Assembly (NCBI GenBank): GCA_028287035.1
Contig: JAQBQL010000259.1
Span: forward strand, 52,203-116,202
From: Labilithrix sp.
GTDB lineage: Bacteria; Myxococcota; Polyangia; Polyangiales; Polyangiaceae
Direction: 5' to 3'
DNA: 64,000 bases
This document shows, piece after piece, positions 1 to 9,722 of this stretch. Position 1 is the first letter of the stretch; each line of letters starts with the position of its first letter. The notes below the pieces were generated by a model that did not search any database, was not told the DNA's origin, and saw only the letters and a list, made by a program, of their open reading frames with translations. The position numbers and the translations under genes are program-made.

Positions 1-123
1 CAGGCGCGAACGGATCGGTGGGGCGGGCAGCGGCCATGAAGGGCCGGCAGGATAGCGAGTCTTTCGGGGCGGGTGAACGTCATGGTAGCGTGGCGACACC
101 AACGCCAGGCGAGGGCTCTCTTC

Positions 124-858
124 ATGCGCGATTCCAGTCTCACCCGCCGACTCCTCTCTGCTGCGCTCGCCACCGGCGTCGGCGCCGCTGCGCTCGTCGG
201 CGCGCCGCGCGTCGCTCACGCGGAAGACGTGTCGCCGGATGGCAAGGGGATCGTGGGCACCGCGCTCCTCGGCGCCGAGGCGGTGGTCTTCACCGAGGCG
301 ATCATCGGCGTGCGCTCGCCGCTCGCCTACGGGCTGGGCGCAGCAGGCGGCGCCATCGCGGGCGGCCTCGGCGGCTACGCGATCGAGCAGTCGGTCGACA
401 CGGGCCGCCTTCCGGCATACCTCCTCGCGGGCGGCCTGGCGCTCCTCATCCCGGCGCTCGTCGTCACCCTCGACCAGACGCGCTACCTCCCCGCGCAGGG
501 CTCGCGCGACGACCGGCCCGTCGTGACGCCTCCCTCCGATCCGGGAAAGCCCGGCGGCAGCGCGGTCATCGGCGCCGAGCCGGCGTCCGCTCCCCCGCCC
601 GCCGCGGCGCCCGGCGCGCCCGCGACGACGCCTGGCGGCACCACCCCCGCTGCGCCCTCCGGCGGCTCGGGCGGCGGCACGCAGCAGTCGCCGGTCCGCG
701 CCCCGGCGACGTCGCTCATCGACTTCCACGACAGCTTCCGCGTGGGCGTGCCCCTCCCGCAGGTGAGGCCCACGTTCACCGCGTCGCAGAAGAAGGCGCT
801 CGGCGTGGAGAGCAACGGGAGCGAAGTGCGCTTCCCCGTCGTGAACGTCACGTTCTGA
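124..858 (+). CDS. Secreted or membrane-associated hypothetical protein
   Basis: I do not recognise a family. The 244-residue product begins with a clear Sec signal peptide (basic SLTRR, a hydrophobic run, then cleavage near AHA-ED). Two Gly/Ala-rich hydrophobic stretches follow (about residues 35-95). A Pro/Ala/Gly/Thr-rich linker (about 145-200) leads to a short C-terminal segment ending in an aromatic residue. The ATG at 124 is preferred over the GTG at 73 because the signal peptide begins there. The layout suggests an envelope protein with a flexible tether. A hairpin followed by a T-rich run after the stop suggests a single-gene unit. Confidence 0.65.
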   Translation: MRDSSLTRRLLSAALATGVGAAALVGAPRVAHAEDVSPDGKGIVGTALLGAEAVVFTEAIIGVRSPLAYGLGAAGGAIAGGLGGYAIEQSVDTGRLPAYLLAGGLALLIPALVVTLDQTRYLPAQGSRDDRPVVTPPSDPGKPGGSAVIGAEPASAPPPAAAPGAPATTPGGTTPAAPSGGSGGGTQQSPVRAPATSLIDFHDSFRVGVPLPQVRPTFTASQKKALGVESNGSEVRFPVVNVTF

Positions 859-860
859 GC

Positions 861-895
861 GCGGCCGCCGCGCCGCGGCTGCTGTTTGTTCCTTT
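861..895 (+). terminator. Probable intrinsic terminator
   Basis: An 8-bp GC-rich stem (861-868 pairs with 875-882, one G-U pair) with a 6-nt loop lies 2 bp after the upstream stop. It is followed by the T-rich run TGTTTGTTCCTTT. The T tract is interrupted, so termination may be partial. Confidence 0.45.
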
Positions 896-921
896 CCCCG
901 GCTTCTCGCTGTAGCCTCGAC

Positions 922-969
922 ATGACCGCGAACCTCGCGCGGTTCTTCGGGAATGCAGAAGGAGCCTAG
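922..969 (+). other. Possible 15-codon leader ORF upstream of the kinase
   Basis: An ATG at 922 opens a 15-residue frame (MTANLARFFGNAEGA) whose TAG at 967-969 abuts the GTG start of the kinase at 970. A TAGCCT box at 912-917 lies 4 bp upstream of the ATG. That is the arrangement seen at many operon heads in this window and would give a leaderless message. The kinase has its own AGGAG at 959-963 inside the small frame, so translation of the leader could influence kinase initiation. A chance ORF remains possible. Confidence 0.3.
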
Positions 970-2705
<1,736 letters not shown>

Positions 2706-2709
<4 letters not shown>

Positions 2710-3293
2710 GGCTCGCGGCCGCCGCCGCGCTGCTCGTCACCTTCGCGGCTCCCGCGCGGGCCGACGAACCGCCGCCGCGGCCCGCCCCTTCGTTCCCGCG
2801 CCACTTCGTCTTCGGTAACGGGCTCGCGCTCGTCATCACCAGCCTCTCCGTCGGCTACGAGCTCCTGCCGGCGGCGCACCATTCGTTCGGGCTGAACCTC
2901 CACGCGCAGTACGGGGGCGGCCTCGCGAGCGAGCTCGTCGGCGTGCACGGCGCGTTCGTCGGGATCGGCGACGAGATCGGCTACCGCTTCTACGGCGACC
3001 GCGACGGGCCGTACGGGCCGTTCGTCGGCGCGTCGTTCCTCACGTCGGTCTACCACACGCAGAAGAGCATTTACCGCCTCGACCCGAGCGCGCTCGAGTA
3101 CGTGCAGTGGGGGCCCGCGCTGGACCTCGGCTGGTCGCTCCACCTCGATCGCACGATCGTCCTCGCGTTCTCGATGGGTGCACAATACACGTTCACCACG
3201 GTGGACGGCGACCGCCTCCCGCAGCTCACGCGCCTCCTCGTCGGCGACGGCCTGCGTCCGCGCGCCGGGATCCAGGTGGGTCGCGTCTGGTGA
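2706..3293 (+). CDS. Secreted outer-membrane beta-barrel-like protein with probable CTG start
   Basis: This 195-residue reading frame encodes a textbook signal peptide (LRLAAAAALLV..., cleavage near ARA-DE). A Pro-rich segment follows, then alternating Gly/aromatic strands ending in Trp, as in small outer-membrane barrels. No ATG, GTG or TTG lies between the signal peptide and at least position 2523 in this frame. The only sensible initiator is CTG at 2706, which overlaps the kinase stop as CTGA, the usual overlap geometry of this genome. The first conventional start (GTG 2943) would remove the signal peptide and a third of the protein. A sequencing error in the start codon is the main alternative. 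The function is unknown. Confidence 0.6.
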
Positions 3294-3310
3294 CCCGCGA
3301 GCCTCCAGGC

Positions 3311-3551
3311 AAACTCGTTCGGATCCCTGCCGTTCTGCGCGGCGGGCGGTGTGGCGAGGGTGGCAAAACTCGTTCGGATCCCTGCCGATCGGCGCGTCGA
3401 GCGGCGTGGCGGGGGTGGCCGAACTCGTTCGGATCCCTGCCGGCTTGCTCGCCCGCTGCACGTCGGGTCGCGAACGGTAGGGATCCGAACGAGTTTGGGC
3501 GGTCGAGACGCTCCGGGGCGCCGGCCTATCGTCAGGGATCCGAACGAGTTT
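3311..3551. repeat. Five-copy 18-bp repeat array, 55-bp period, with polarity switch
   Basis: The core AAACTCGTTCGGATCCCT occurs at 3311-3328, 3366-3383 and 3421-3438 (first base G in the third). Its reverse complement occurs at 3479-3496 and 3534-3551. Neighbouring copies in the same orientation are exactly 55 bp apart. Spacers 1 and 2 are about 80% identical, whereas the cores of copies 1 and 2 match perfectly and copy 3 differs at one base. Copies 3 and 4 could form a 17-bp stem with a 40-nt loop. The array fills the gap between two convergent genes. It is not a CRISPR array (only five copies, inverted halves, related spacers). I know of no named family. Confidence 0.9.
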
Positions 3552-3558
3552 GGCGGCC

Positions 3559-3572
3559 GGCGGCGCGCCGCC
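3559..3572. repeat. 14-bp perfect palindrome beside the repeat array
   Basis: GGCGGCGCGCCGCC is a perfect palindrome between the last repeat copy and the stop of the convergent lipoprotein gene. It could act as a hairpin or simply reflect GC-rich composition. There is no T tract, so it is not a classical terminator. Confidence 0.4.
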
Positions 3573-3584
3573 CGGCGCGTCACG

Positions 3585-4145
3585 CTACTTGAGGAGCTTG
3601 CACTCCTTCATCTTCAGGCACTTTCCGCCGACCGCGGCCTGGGTGCAGGCGCTCATCGAGATGACATCCTTCTTGTCGTCGATCTGGCAGCAGCACGTCT
3701 GATCGGACGGCGACCGGTTCGCCTTCAGGCCGGCGAGCGTGCACTGGGCCTTCTTCACGCACTTGCCGTGGCCGCCCTTCGTGCACTCGCTCTGGCTGAT
3801 CGTGGAGAGCGCCTGGCCCGTCACGTCGCAGCAGCAGCTGTCGGCGGCGGCGACGGCCGGCGCGGCGGCATCGGGAGCGGCGGCGGTGCCCGCGGTGGCG
3901 GCGCCGGTCGCGGCCACCGCGGTGGTCTTTCCCGTGGCGACGGGCGCCGCGCCGGTGGCGGCAGCGAGCGGCGCAGTCTCGGGCGCAGCGTCGACCGTGG
4001 TGAGCGCAGCGTCGACCGGATCCGGGAGGACCGCGGTCGCGGAGGCCGCGCTGGCGTCGACCTCGGCCTTCTTGGTCGTGCAGGCCGCAGAGAGGAGGAG
4101 GAGCGCGCCGAGCGTGGTCGCCGCGAGGAGATGCGGATGCTTCAT
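3585..4145 (-). CDS. Cys-rich lipoprotein with duplicated CCC module
   Basis: This 186-residue protein has a lipoprotein signal peptide with the lipobox-like sequence LSAAC (Cys at about residue 22). A long Ala/Thr/Val/Pro-rich linker (about 30-100) follows. The C-terminal half holds two related modules, each beginning with CCC, then a spaced Cys, a GKC and a final Cys (SCCCDV...GKCVKKAQC and TCCCQI...GKCLKMKEC). The duplicated spacing suggests a disulfide-bonded or metal-binding unit exposed at the cell surface. No named family is recognised. It ends beside the repeat array and is read toward it. Confidence 0.7.
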   Translation of the reverse strand: MKHPHLLAATTLGALLLLSAACTTKKAEVDASAASATAVLPDPVDAALTTVDAAPETAPLAAATGAAPVATGKTTAVAATGAATAGTAAAPDAAAPAVAAADSCCCDVTGQALSTISQSECTKGGHGKCVKKAQCTLAGLKANRSPSDQTCCCQIDDKKDVISMSACTQAAVGGKCLKMKECKLLK

Positions 4146-4159
4146 GATCGTCTTTCGGG

Positions 4160-4708
4160 TCAGGCGAGCTTGGCGCTGAGGAACGCCTTGAGCTTGATGA
4201 GCGTCTTCACGTCGCGCGTGAAGCTCGGGGTCTGGTACTCGCCGGCCCAGGCCGACACCTCGTGCACGAAGGAGGAGCGGACGCTCTCGTCGGTCATGAT
4301 GTCCTCGACGGTGCGGCCGCGGGCGGCGCCCTTGCGGAGGCCCTTCACGTACGTGACGAGGCGCGCGTAGTCGTCGCCGAGGAAGTCCTCGACGGACTTC
4401 GCCTCGCCGGCGAGGCGCACGAGGATCCCGTCGCCTTCGCCGGCCGCGGGCTCTGCCTCGACGGCGAGCGCGGCGGCGACGCGGATGACGAAGGCGTCGT
4501 CGCAGAACCCCAGGTCATCGATGCCGTCGGGGATGAGGTCGAGCGACTTGAAGATGTAGTTGAGGCCGGCAGTGACGTAGCGGCGCACCTCGTCGTTGCC
4601 CTCGGCCGCGACGAGCCCGCCCAGCGCACCCGCGTCCTCACCGAGCGTGCGGAGCCACGCCGGGAACATGTCGAGATAGCGAGCGAGGGCCGCGGAGTCC
4701 GTCGTCAT
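4160..4708 (-). CDS. DUF1232 (YkvA-like) family protein
   Basis: This 182-residue protein carries the DUF1232 signature in its middle (YIFKSLDLIPDGIDDLGFCDDAFVI, about residues 51-75). That helical segment is of unknown function and in many relatives is membrane-associated. The C-terminal half is a soluble helical extension without a recognised domain. A TAGCCT box (4717-4722) lies 8 bp upstream of the ATG, consistent with a near-leaderless message. It is followed at 14 bp by the Cys-rich lipoprotein on the same strand, so the two may share a transcript. The biochemical role is not known for the family. Confidence 0.7.
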   Translation of the reverse strand: MTTDSAALARYLDMFPAWLRTLGEDAGALGGLVAAEGNDEVRRYVTAGLNYIFKSLDLIPDGIDDLGFCDDAFVIRVAAALAVEAEPAAGEGDGILVRLAGEAKSVEDFLGDDYARLVTYVKGLRKGAARGRTVEDIMTDESVRSSFVHEVSAWAGEYQTPSFTRDVKTLIKLKAFLSAKLA

Positions 4709-4716
4709 GACGGGCG

Positions 4717-4722
4717 AGGCTA
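4717..4722 (-). promoter_or_regulatory. -10-like box of the DUF1232 gene
   Basis: TAGCCT on the minus strand, preceded by GG and 8 bp from the ATG. It belongs to the window-wide set of start-proximal -10 boxes. Confidence 0.45.
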
Positions 4723-4751
4723 CCGGAACCCCTCACGCCGCTCAAGGAAGG

Positions 4752-6029
4752 TCAGAGGTGACGCGCGGTCAGCAGGCCGAGCACGAAGCCCACCACGAGC
4801 CCCGCCGCCACGAGGACGATGACGAGCCACGCAGCCGTCCCGCGCCGGGCGCCGGGCGCGCTGAACATCGGCAGGTTCTCCGAGGGGAGCGTGCCGTGAG
4901 AGGCGCCGACCATCAGCACCTGCGGCGGCGGGTGCCCGTCGGTAACGGGCGGCGCGGGCCGGCTCGCCAGCGTTCCGCCGGGGCCGACGTTCGCGTCCGA
5001 GGGCGGCACCGACGACGAGTGCTCCGGCGCGGCCTGCGTCAACGGTCCGGGAGGCTGCGCCGAGCTCACCGGCCGGCCCGGCGCGAACATGCTCGGCACC
5101 TCGGGCAGGCGGCTGAGCGGGAGCCCCGCACCGGGCGCGGCGTTCTCGGCACCGAGGGCCGCGGAGAGCGCGCGCGCCATCTCGAGCGCGCTCTGGAAGC
5201 GCAGCGTGCGGTCCTTCTGCATCGCGAGCTGCACGAACGACGAGAGCCGCGCGAGCGACGAGTCCACCGCCTCGAGCGGGGGCGGCGAGCTGTTGAGCAC
5301 CGCCGCGAGCCGCGCGTACTCGGTGGGCGCCGGAAAGGCGACGCGCCCCGTGAGCATCTCGTACAGCATCACCCCGGCGCTCCAGAGGTCGGCGCGCGCG
5401 TCGACGTCCTTCGCGTTCTTGATCTGCTCCGGGCTCATGTACGCCGGCGTGCCGAGCAGCACGCCGGTGCGGGTCTTGTTGCCCATGCCACCCGCTGCAT
5501 CCATCACCTTGGCGATCCCGAAATCCAGGATCTTCGCCGAGAAGGCGCCGTTCGGCTCGCGCGCGAGCAGCACGTTCTCCGGCTTGAGATCGCGGTGGAC
5601 GATGCCCTGCGAGTGCGCCGCGCCGAGGCCCGCGAGGATGCCCTGCAGGATGAGGCCGGCCTGCGCGACCGGAACGCGGCCGCCCGAGCGCGTGTAGGCG
5701 CTGAGCGGGACGCCATCGAGCAGCTCCATGACGATGAACGGGGTGCCGTCCTCGGCGGTGCCGACGTCGAACACACGCACGATGTTGGGATGGATGAGGC
5801 GCTGACAGACGTGCCCCTCCTCGACGAAGCGATTGCGCACGTCCGCGTCGGCGAGGTGGTCGATGCCGAGGACCTTCACCGCGAGCGGGCGGCCGTCTTC
5901 GGGGCTCCGCGACTCGTACACGGCGCCCATCCCGCCGGCGCCGATGAGGCGCTTCAGCGTGTACTTCTGGGACAGGATCGCGCCCACGAGATCCGCCTGG
6001 AGAGCGTTCGCAGCGGGAGCGGTGGTCAC
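4752..6029 (-). CDS. Hanks-type Ser/Thr kinase with C-terminal membrane anchor
   Basis: This 425-residue kinase has GAGGMG (about 30-35), an invariant Lys in AVKVL, HRDLKPEN (H145, D147), a DFG in KILDFGIAK and GTPAYMSPEQ. A Pro/Ser/Ala-rich linker (about 300-390) leads to a single C-terminal transmembrane helix ending in a short basic tail. The kinase domain is therefore cytoplasmic and tail-anchored, with essentially no sensor domain outside. The start is GTG at 6029. A TAGGAT box ends 6 bp upstream, which fits a leaderless transcript and supports this start. It lies 9 bp downstream of pheT on the same strand. Its substrate is unknown. Confidence 0.9.
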   Translation of the reverse strand: MTTAPAANALQADLVGAILSQKYTLKRLIGAGGMGAVYESRSPEDGRPLAVKVLGIDHLADADVRNRFVEEGHVCQRLIHPNIVRVFDVGTAEDGTPFIVMELLDGVPLSAYTRSGGRVPVAQAGLILQGILAGLGAAHSQGIVHRDLKPENVLLAREPNGAFSAKILDFGIAKVMDAAGGMGNKTRTGVLLGTPAYMSPEQIKNAKDVDARADLWSAGVMLYEMLTGRVAFPAPTEYARLAAVLNSSPPPLEAVDSSLARLSSFVQLAMQKDRTLRFQSALEMARALSAALGAENAAPGAGLPLSRLPEVPSMFAPGRPVSSAQPPGPLTQAAPEHSSSVPPSDANVGPGGTLASRPAPPVTDGHPPPQVLMVGASHGTLPSENLPMFSAPGARRGTAAWLVIVLVAAGLVVGFVLGLLTARHL

Positions 6030-6035
6030 CCGCGC

Positions 6036-6041
6036 ATCCTA
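6036..6041 (-). promoter_or_regulatory. -10-like box deciding the GTG start of the kinase
   Basis: TAGGAT, preceded by GG, lies 6 bp upstream of the GTG at 6029 inside the gap after the pheT stop. The predicted transcript begins at or next to the GTG, so the kinase probably has its own promoter rather than depending on pheST. Confidence 0.5.
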
Positions 6042-8492
6042 CCTTTGCGTGGCGCCGAAGCGCTCGCCGATCTCCTTGCGCACGTTCGCGGTCGCCGCGT
6101 CGACCTCGGCCTCGGTGAGGGTGCGATCGGCGGACCGGTAGACCACGTGGAAGGCGAGGTTCGAGGAGCCGGCCGGGACCGAGCCGCCGACGAACCGGTC
6201 GAAGAGGACCACCTTCTCCGCCAGCGGGCCGGCCGCCGTCTTCACGAGGCTCTCGACCTCACCGGCGCGCACCGCGTCGCTCACGATGAACGCGACGTCC
6301 CGCGTGCTCGGCGGGAACCGCGGGATGAGCGTGTACTGCGGCACCGGCGCGCCGCCGACGAACGGCTCGAGATCGATCTCGACGACCATCACCTCGCCAT
6401 CGAGATCGAGGCGCTCGACGACGTCCGGATGGAGCGGACCGAGCGCGCCGATGCGCCGACCGCCGACGTGCACGAAGGCTGCGCCGCGCGGATGCAGGTG
6501 CGCGGGCGCCTCGGCGCGGCTCGCCTGCACCACCTCGACGAGCCCCGAGGGACCGGCGAGCCGTCGCACGAGCGCGGTGGCGACGCCCTTCGCGTCCCAC
6601 ACGTCGACGGGCTTCGGCTTCTCGAGCCACGAGGCGCGACTGCCCGCGAGCACGACGCCGAGGCGCAGCTGCTCGTCGGGGAGCCCGTCGCCGCCTTCGC
6701 GCGCCGGAAGGAAGACCGGACCGATCGAGAACTCGCGCACGTCGCGCTCGCCGTGGCGACGCGCGTTGGCGACCGCCTCGAGCAGCCCGGGCAGGATCGA
6801 CGTGCGCATGACCGCGTGGTGCTCGCCGAGGGGATTCTTGAGCAGCACGGTCGGCGCCGGCGCGGCGAGGGCCTGGAGCGCGCGGGCCGAGGTGAACGCG
6901 TAGGTGATCGCCTCGGAGAGCCCGAGCGAGGCGGCGGCGTCGCGGGCGCGGCGCGAGAGCTCCTCGCGGCCGCCGACGTCACGCGAGGCGACGATCGCCG
7001 GGATGAGCGGCGGGACCTTGTCGATGCCGTGGAGGCAGATGATCTCGTCCACGAGGTCGGCCTCGCGCGTGATGTCGGGGCGGTGGGTCGGAACGATGAC
7101 GTCGGCGCTCGCGTCGGTCCGGCCGGCGATCTCGCAGCCGAGCCGCTCGAGCATCGCGCACGCGTCGGCGAACGGGATCTCGATGCCCAGCAGCTCGCCG
7201 ATGCGACGCGCGCGCAGCTTCACGACCCGGCGCTCGGGCGCCACCGGCTCGGCGAGCACCTGCGAGCCCTGCACGTGCAGCCGGCCCCCGACGCGCCGGC
7301 CGCCGGCGAGCGCGACGGTCATCGCGCACGCGTCCTCGAGCACGTGCGCGACATCGGCCGGATCGACGCCGCGCTCGAAGCGATGGCTCGACTCGGTGTG
7401 CATGCCATGGCGACGCGCGGTACGACGGACGCCGCGCGGCTCGAACCAGGCCACCTCGAAGAGGACGCGCGTGGTGTCCGGCTTGATCTCGCTGTCGGCG
7501 CCGCCCATGATCCCCGCGAGCGCCACGGGCCCCTCGCCGTCGCAGATGAGCAGGTCGTCGGCGACGAGCGTGCGCGTGATGCCGTCGAGCGTCGTGAGCT
7601 TCTCGCCGTCCTTCGCGCGACGGACCACGATCTTGCGGCCCCGCACCCGGTCGAGATCGAACGCGTGCATCGGGTGTCCCCACGCGAGCATCGCGAGGTT
7701 CGTGACGTCGACGACGTTCGAGATCGAGCGCACGCCGAGCGCCTGGAGGCGGTAGCGGGTCCGCGGCGAGGGGCCGATGGCCACGTCGATCACCGCGGCG
7801 GCGCCGTAGTGCGGGCAGCGCTCGGAGTCCTCGACCTCGATGGTCACGAGCTCGCGCACGTCGCCCTCGGCGGGGCCCGCGTCGCCGGTGATCGCCGCCA
7901 TGGTGCGGGCGGGGAGCGCGAACGGGAAGCCGTAGAGCGCCGCCACCTGCCGCGCGAGGCCGACGTGCCCGAGCCCGTCGGGGCGGTTCGGCGTCAGGTT
8001 GATCTCGAGGACCGTGTCGCGCATGGCCGGGATGGCCGTCGACAGCTTCGTCCCCGGCTCGGCGAGACCGGCGGGCAGGACGAGGATCCCGCCGTGGTCG
8101 TCCCCGAGCCCGAGCTCGTCCTCGCTGCACAGCATGCCCTCGCTCTCGACGCCGCCGATCGCGCGCCGCGCGATGGTCATGTTCTTCGCCGGCAGGTGCG
8201 CGCCGAGCGGCGCGAGCACGACGAGGCCGCCGGGCTCCGGCACGTTGGGAGCCCCGCACACGAGCTCCTGGGTGCCGCCGCCGCGCTCGACCGTGACGAG
8301 ACGAAGGCCGCTCTTCGATGGGTGCGGGCGCATCGAGACCACCCGCGCCACCACGCACGCGTCCGTCGCCTCGCCGAACTCCTCGATGCCCTCGACCTCG
8401 AGTCCGCCGCCGGTCAGGGCGGCGGCGAGCTCACGGGGACTCGCGGTCAGCTGGGGGACGAGCTCACGAAGCCAGCGGTAAGAGGCCTTCAT
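6039..8492 (-). CDS. pheT: Phenylalanyl-tRNA synthetase beta subunit
   Basis: The product charges tRNA-Phe with phenylalanine as part of an alpha2-beta2 enzyme in the cytoplasm. At 817 residues it has the normal bacterial length. It has the tRNA-binding (EMAP-II-like) domain at about residues 40-150, the B3/B4 editing and B5 domains in the middle (LTPNRPDGLGHVGLARQ and TTRVLFEVAWFEP are typical), and the C-terminal ferredoxin-fold anticodon-binding domain ending in KEIGERFGATQR. It follows pheS by 33 bp. The intergenic gap contains a TGCTAATCC element, so it may have an internal promoter as well as read-through from pheS. Confidence 0.97.
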   Translation of the reverse strand: MKASYRWLRELVPQLTASPRELAAALTGGGLEVEGIEEFGEATDACVVARVVSMRPHPSKSGLRLVTVERGGGTQELVCGAPNVPEPGGLVVLAPLGAHLPAKNMTIARRAIGGVESEGMLCSEDELGLGDDHGGILVLPAGLAEPGTKLSTAIPAMRDTVLEINLTPNRPDGLGHVGLARQVAALYGFPFALPARTMAAITGDAGPAEGDVRELVTIEVEDSERCPHYGAAAVIDVAIGPSPRTRYRLQALGVRSISNVVDVTNLAMLAWGHPMHAFDLDRVRGRKIVVRRAKDGEKLTTLDGITRTLVADDLLICDGEGPVALAGIMGGADSEIKPDTTRVLFEVAWFEPRGVRRTARRHGMHTESSHRFERGVDPADVAHVLEDACAMTVALAGGRRVGGRLHVQGSQVLAEPVAPERRVVKLRARRIGELLGIEIPFADACAMLERLGCEIAGRTDASADVIVPTHRPDITREADLVDEIICLHGIDKVPPLIPAIVASRDVGGREELSRRARDAAASLGLSEAITYAFTSARALQALAAPAPTVLLKNPLGEHHAVMRTSILPGLLEAVANARRHGERDVREFSIGPVFLPAREGGDGLPDEQLRLGVVLAGSRASWLEKPKPVDVWDAKGVATALVRRLAGPSGLVEVVQASRAEAPAHLHPRGAAFVHVGGRRIGALGPLHPDVVERLDLDGEVMVVEIDLEPFVGGAPVPQYTLIPRFPPSTRDVAFIVSDAVRAGEVESLVKTAAGPLAEKVVLFDRFVGGSVPAGSSNLAFHVVYRSADRTLTEAEVDAATANVRKEIGERFGATQR

Positions 8493-8502
8493 CGGACCCG
8501 CT

Positions 8503-8511
8503 GGATTAGCA
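8503..8511 (-). promoter_or_regulatory. TGCTAATCC box between pheS and pheT
   Basis: An extended -10-like element (TGC + TAATCC) lies 10 bp upstream of the pheT ATG. The identical nonamer occurs upstream of the ABC ATPase gene at 54885-54893. Confidence 0.4.
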
Positions 8512-8525
8512 CACGGAAGGCGCGC

Positions 8526-9590
<1,065 letters not shown>

Positions 9591-9599
9591 GACGCGCCC

Positions 9600-9608
9600 T
9601 TCTTAGCA
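9600..9608 (-). promoter_or_regulatory. TGCTAAGAA box upstream of pheS
   Basis: An extended -10-like element 9 bp upstream of the pheS ATG. The same nonamer occurs upstream of the histidine kinase gene at 58929-58937. Confidence 0.45.
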
Positions 9609-9637
9609 CGAGGATCGGGCGTGCCGGCGTGGCTTAC

Positions 9638-9686
9638 ATGTCCCCCATGTCCCCCCTTCATTGGTGTTGAAATGCAATTGAAATGC
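9638..9686. repeat. Short direct repeats in the pheS / VWA divergent promoter region
   Basis: A tandem ATGTCCCCC pair (9638-9655) is followed by two TTGAAATGC copies (9667-9675 and 9678-9686) that start 11 bp apart, close to one helical turn. This is one of the few AT-rich patches in the window and lies between two divergent genes. Direct repeats one turn apart are a common operator layout. No regulator can be assigned. Confidence 0.4.
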
Positions 9687-9722
9687 GGGGTCCTGCGCGG
9701 GGCCGCGCATCATTCCCTCATC

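Noticed and set aside
3311..3551. CRISPR array
   Set aside because: There are only five short cores, two of them inverted, and the first two spacers are about 80% alike. No cas gene is present.
3107..4370. Plus-strand frames across the repeat array (3107-3592, 3351-4370)
   Set aside because: They translate repeat DNA and the antisense of the Cys-rich lipoprotein. There is no signal peptide, domain or ribosome-binding site.
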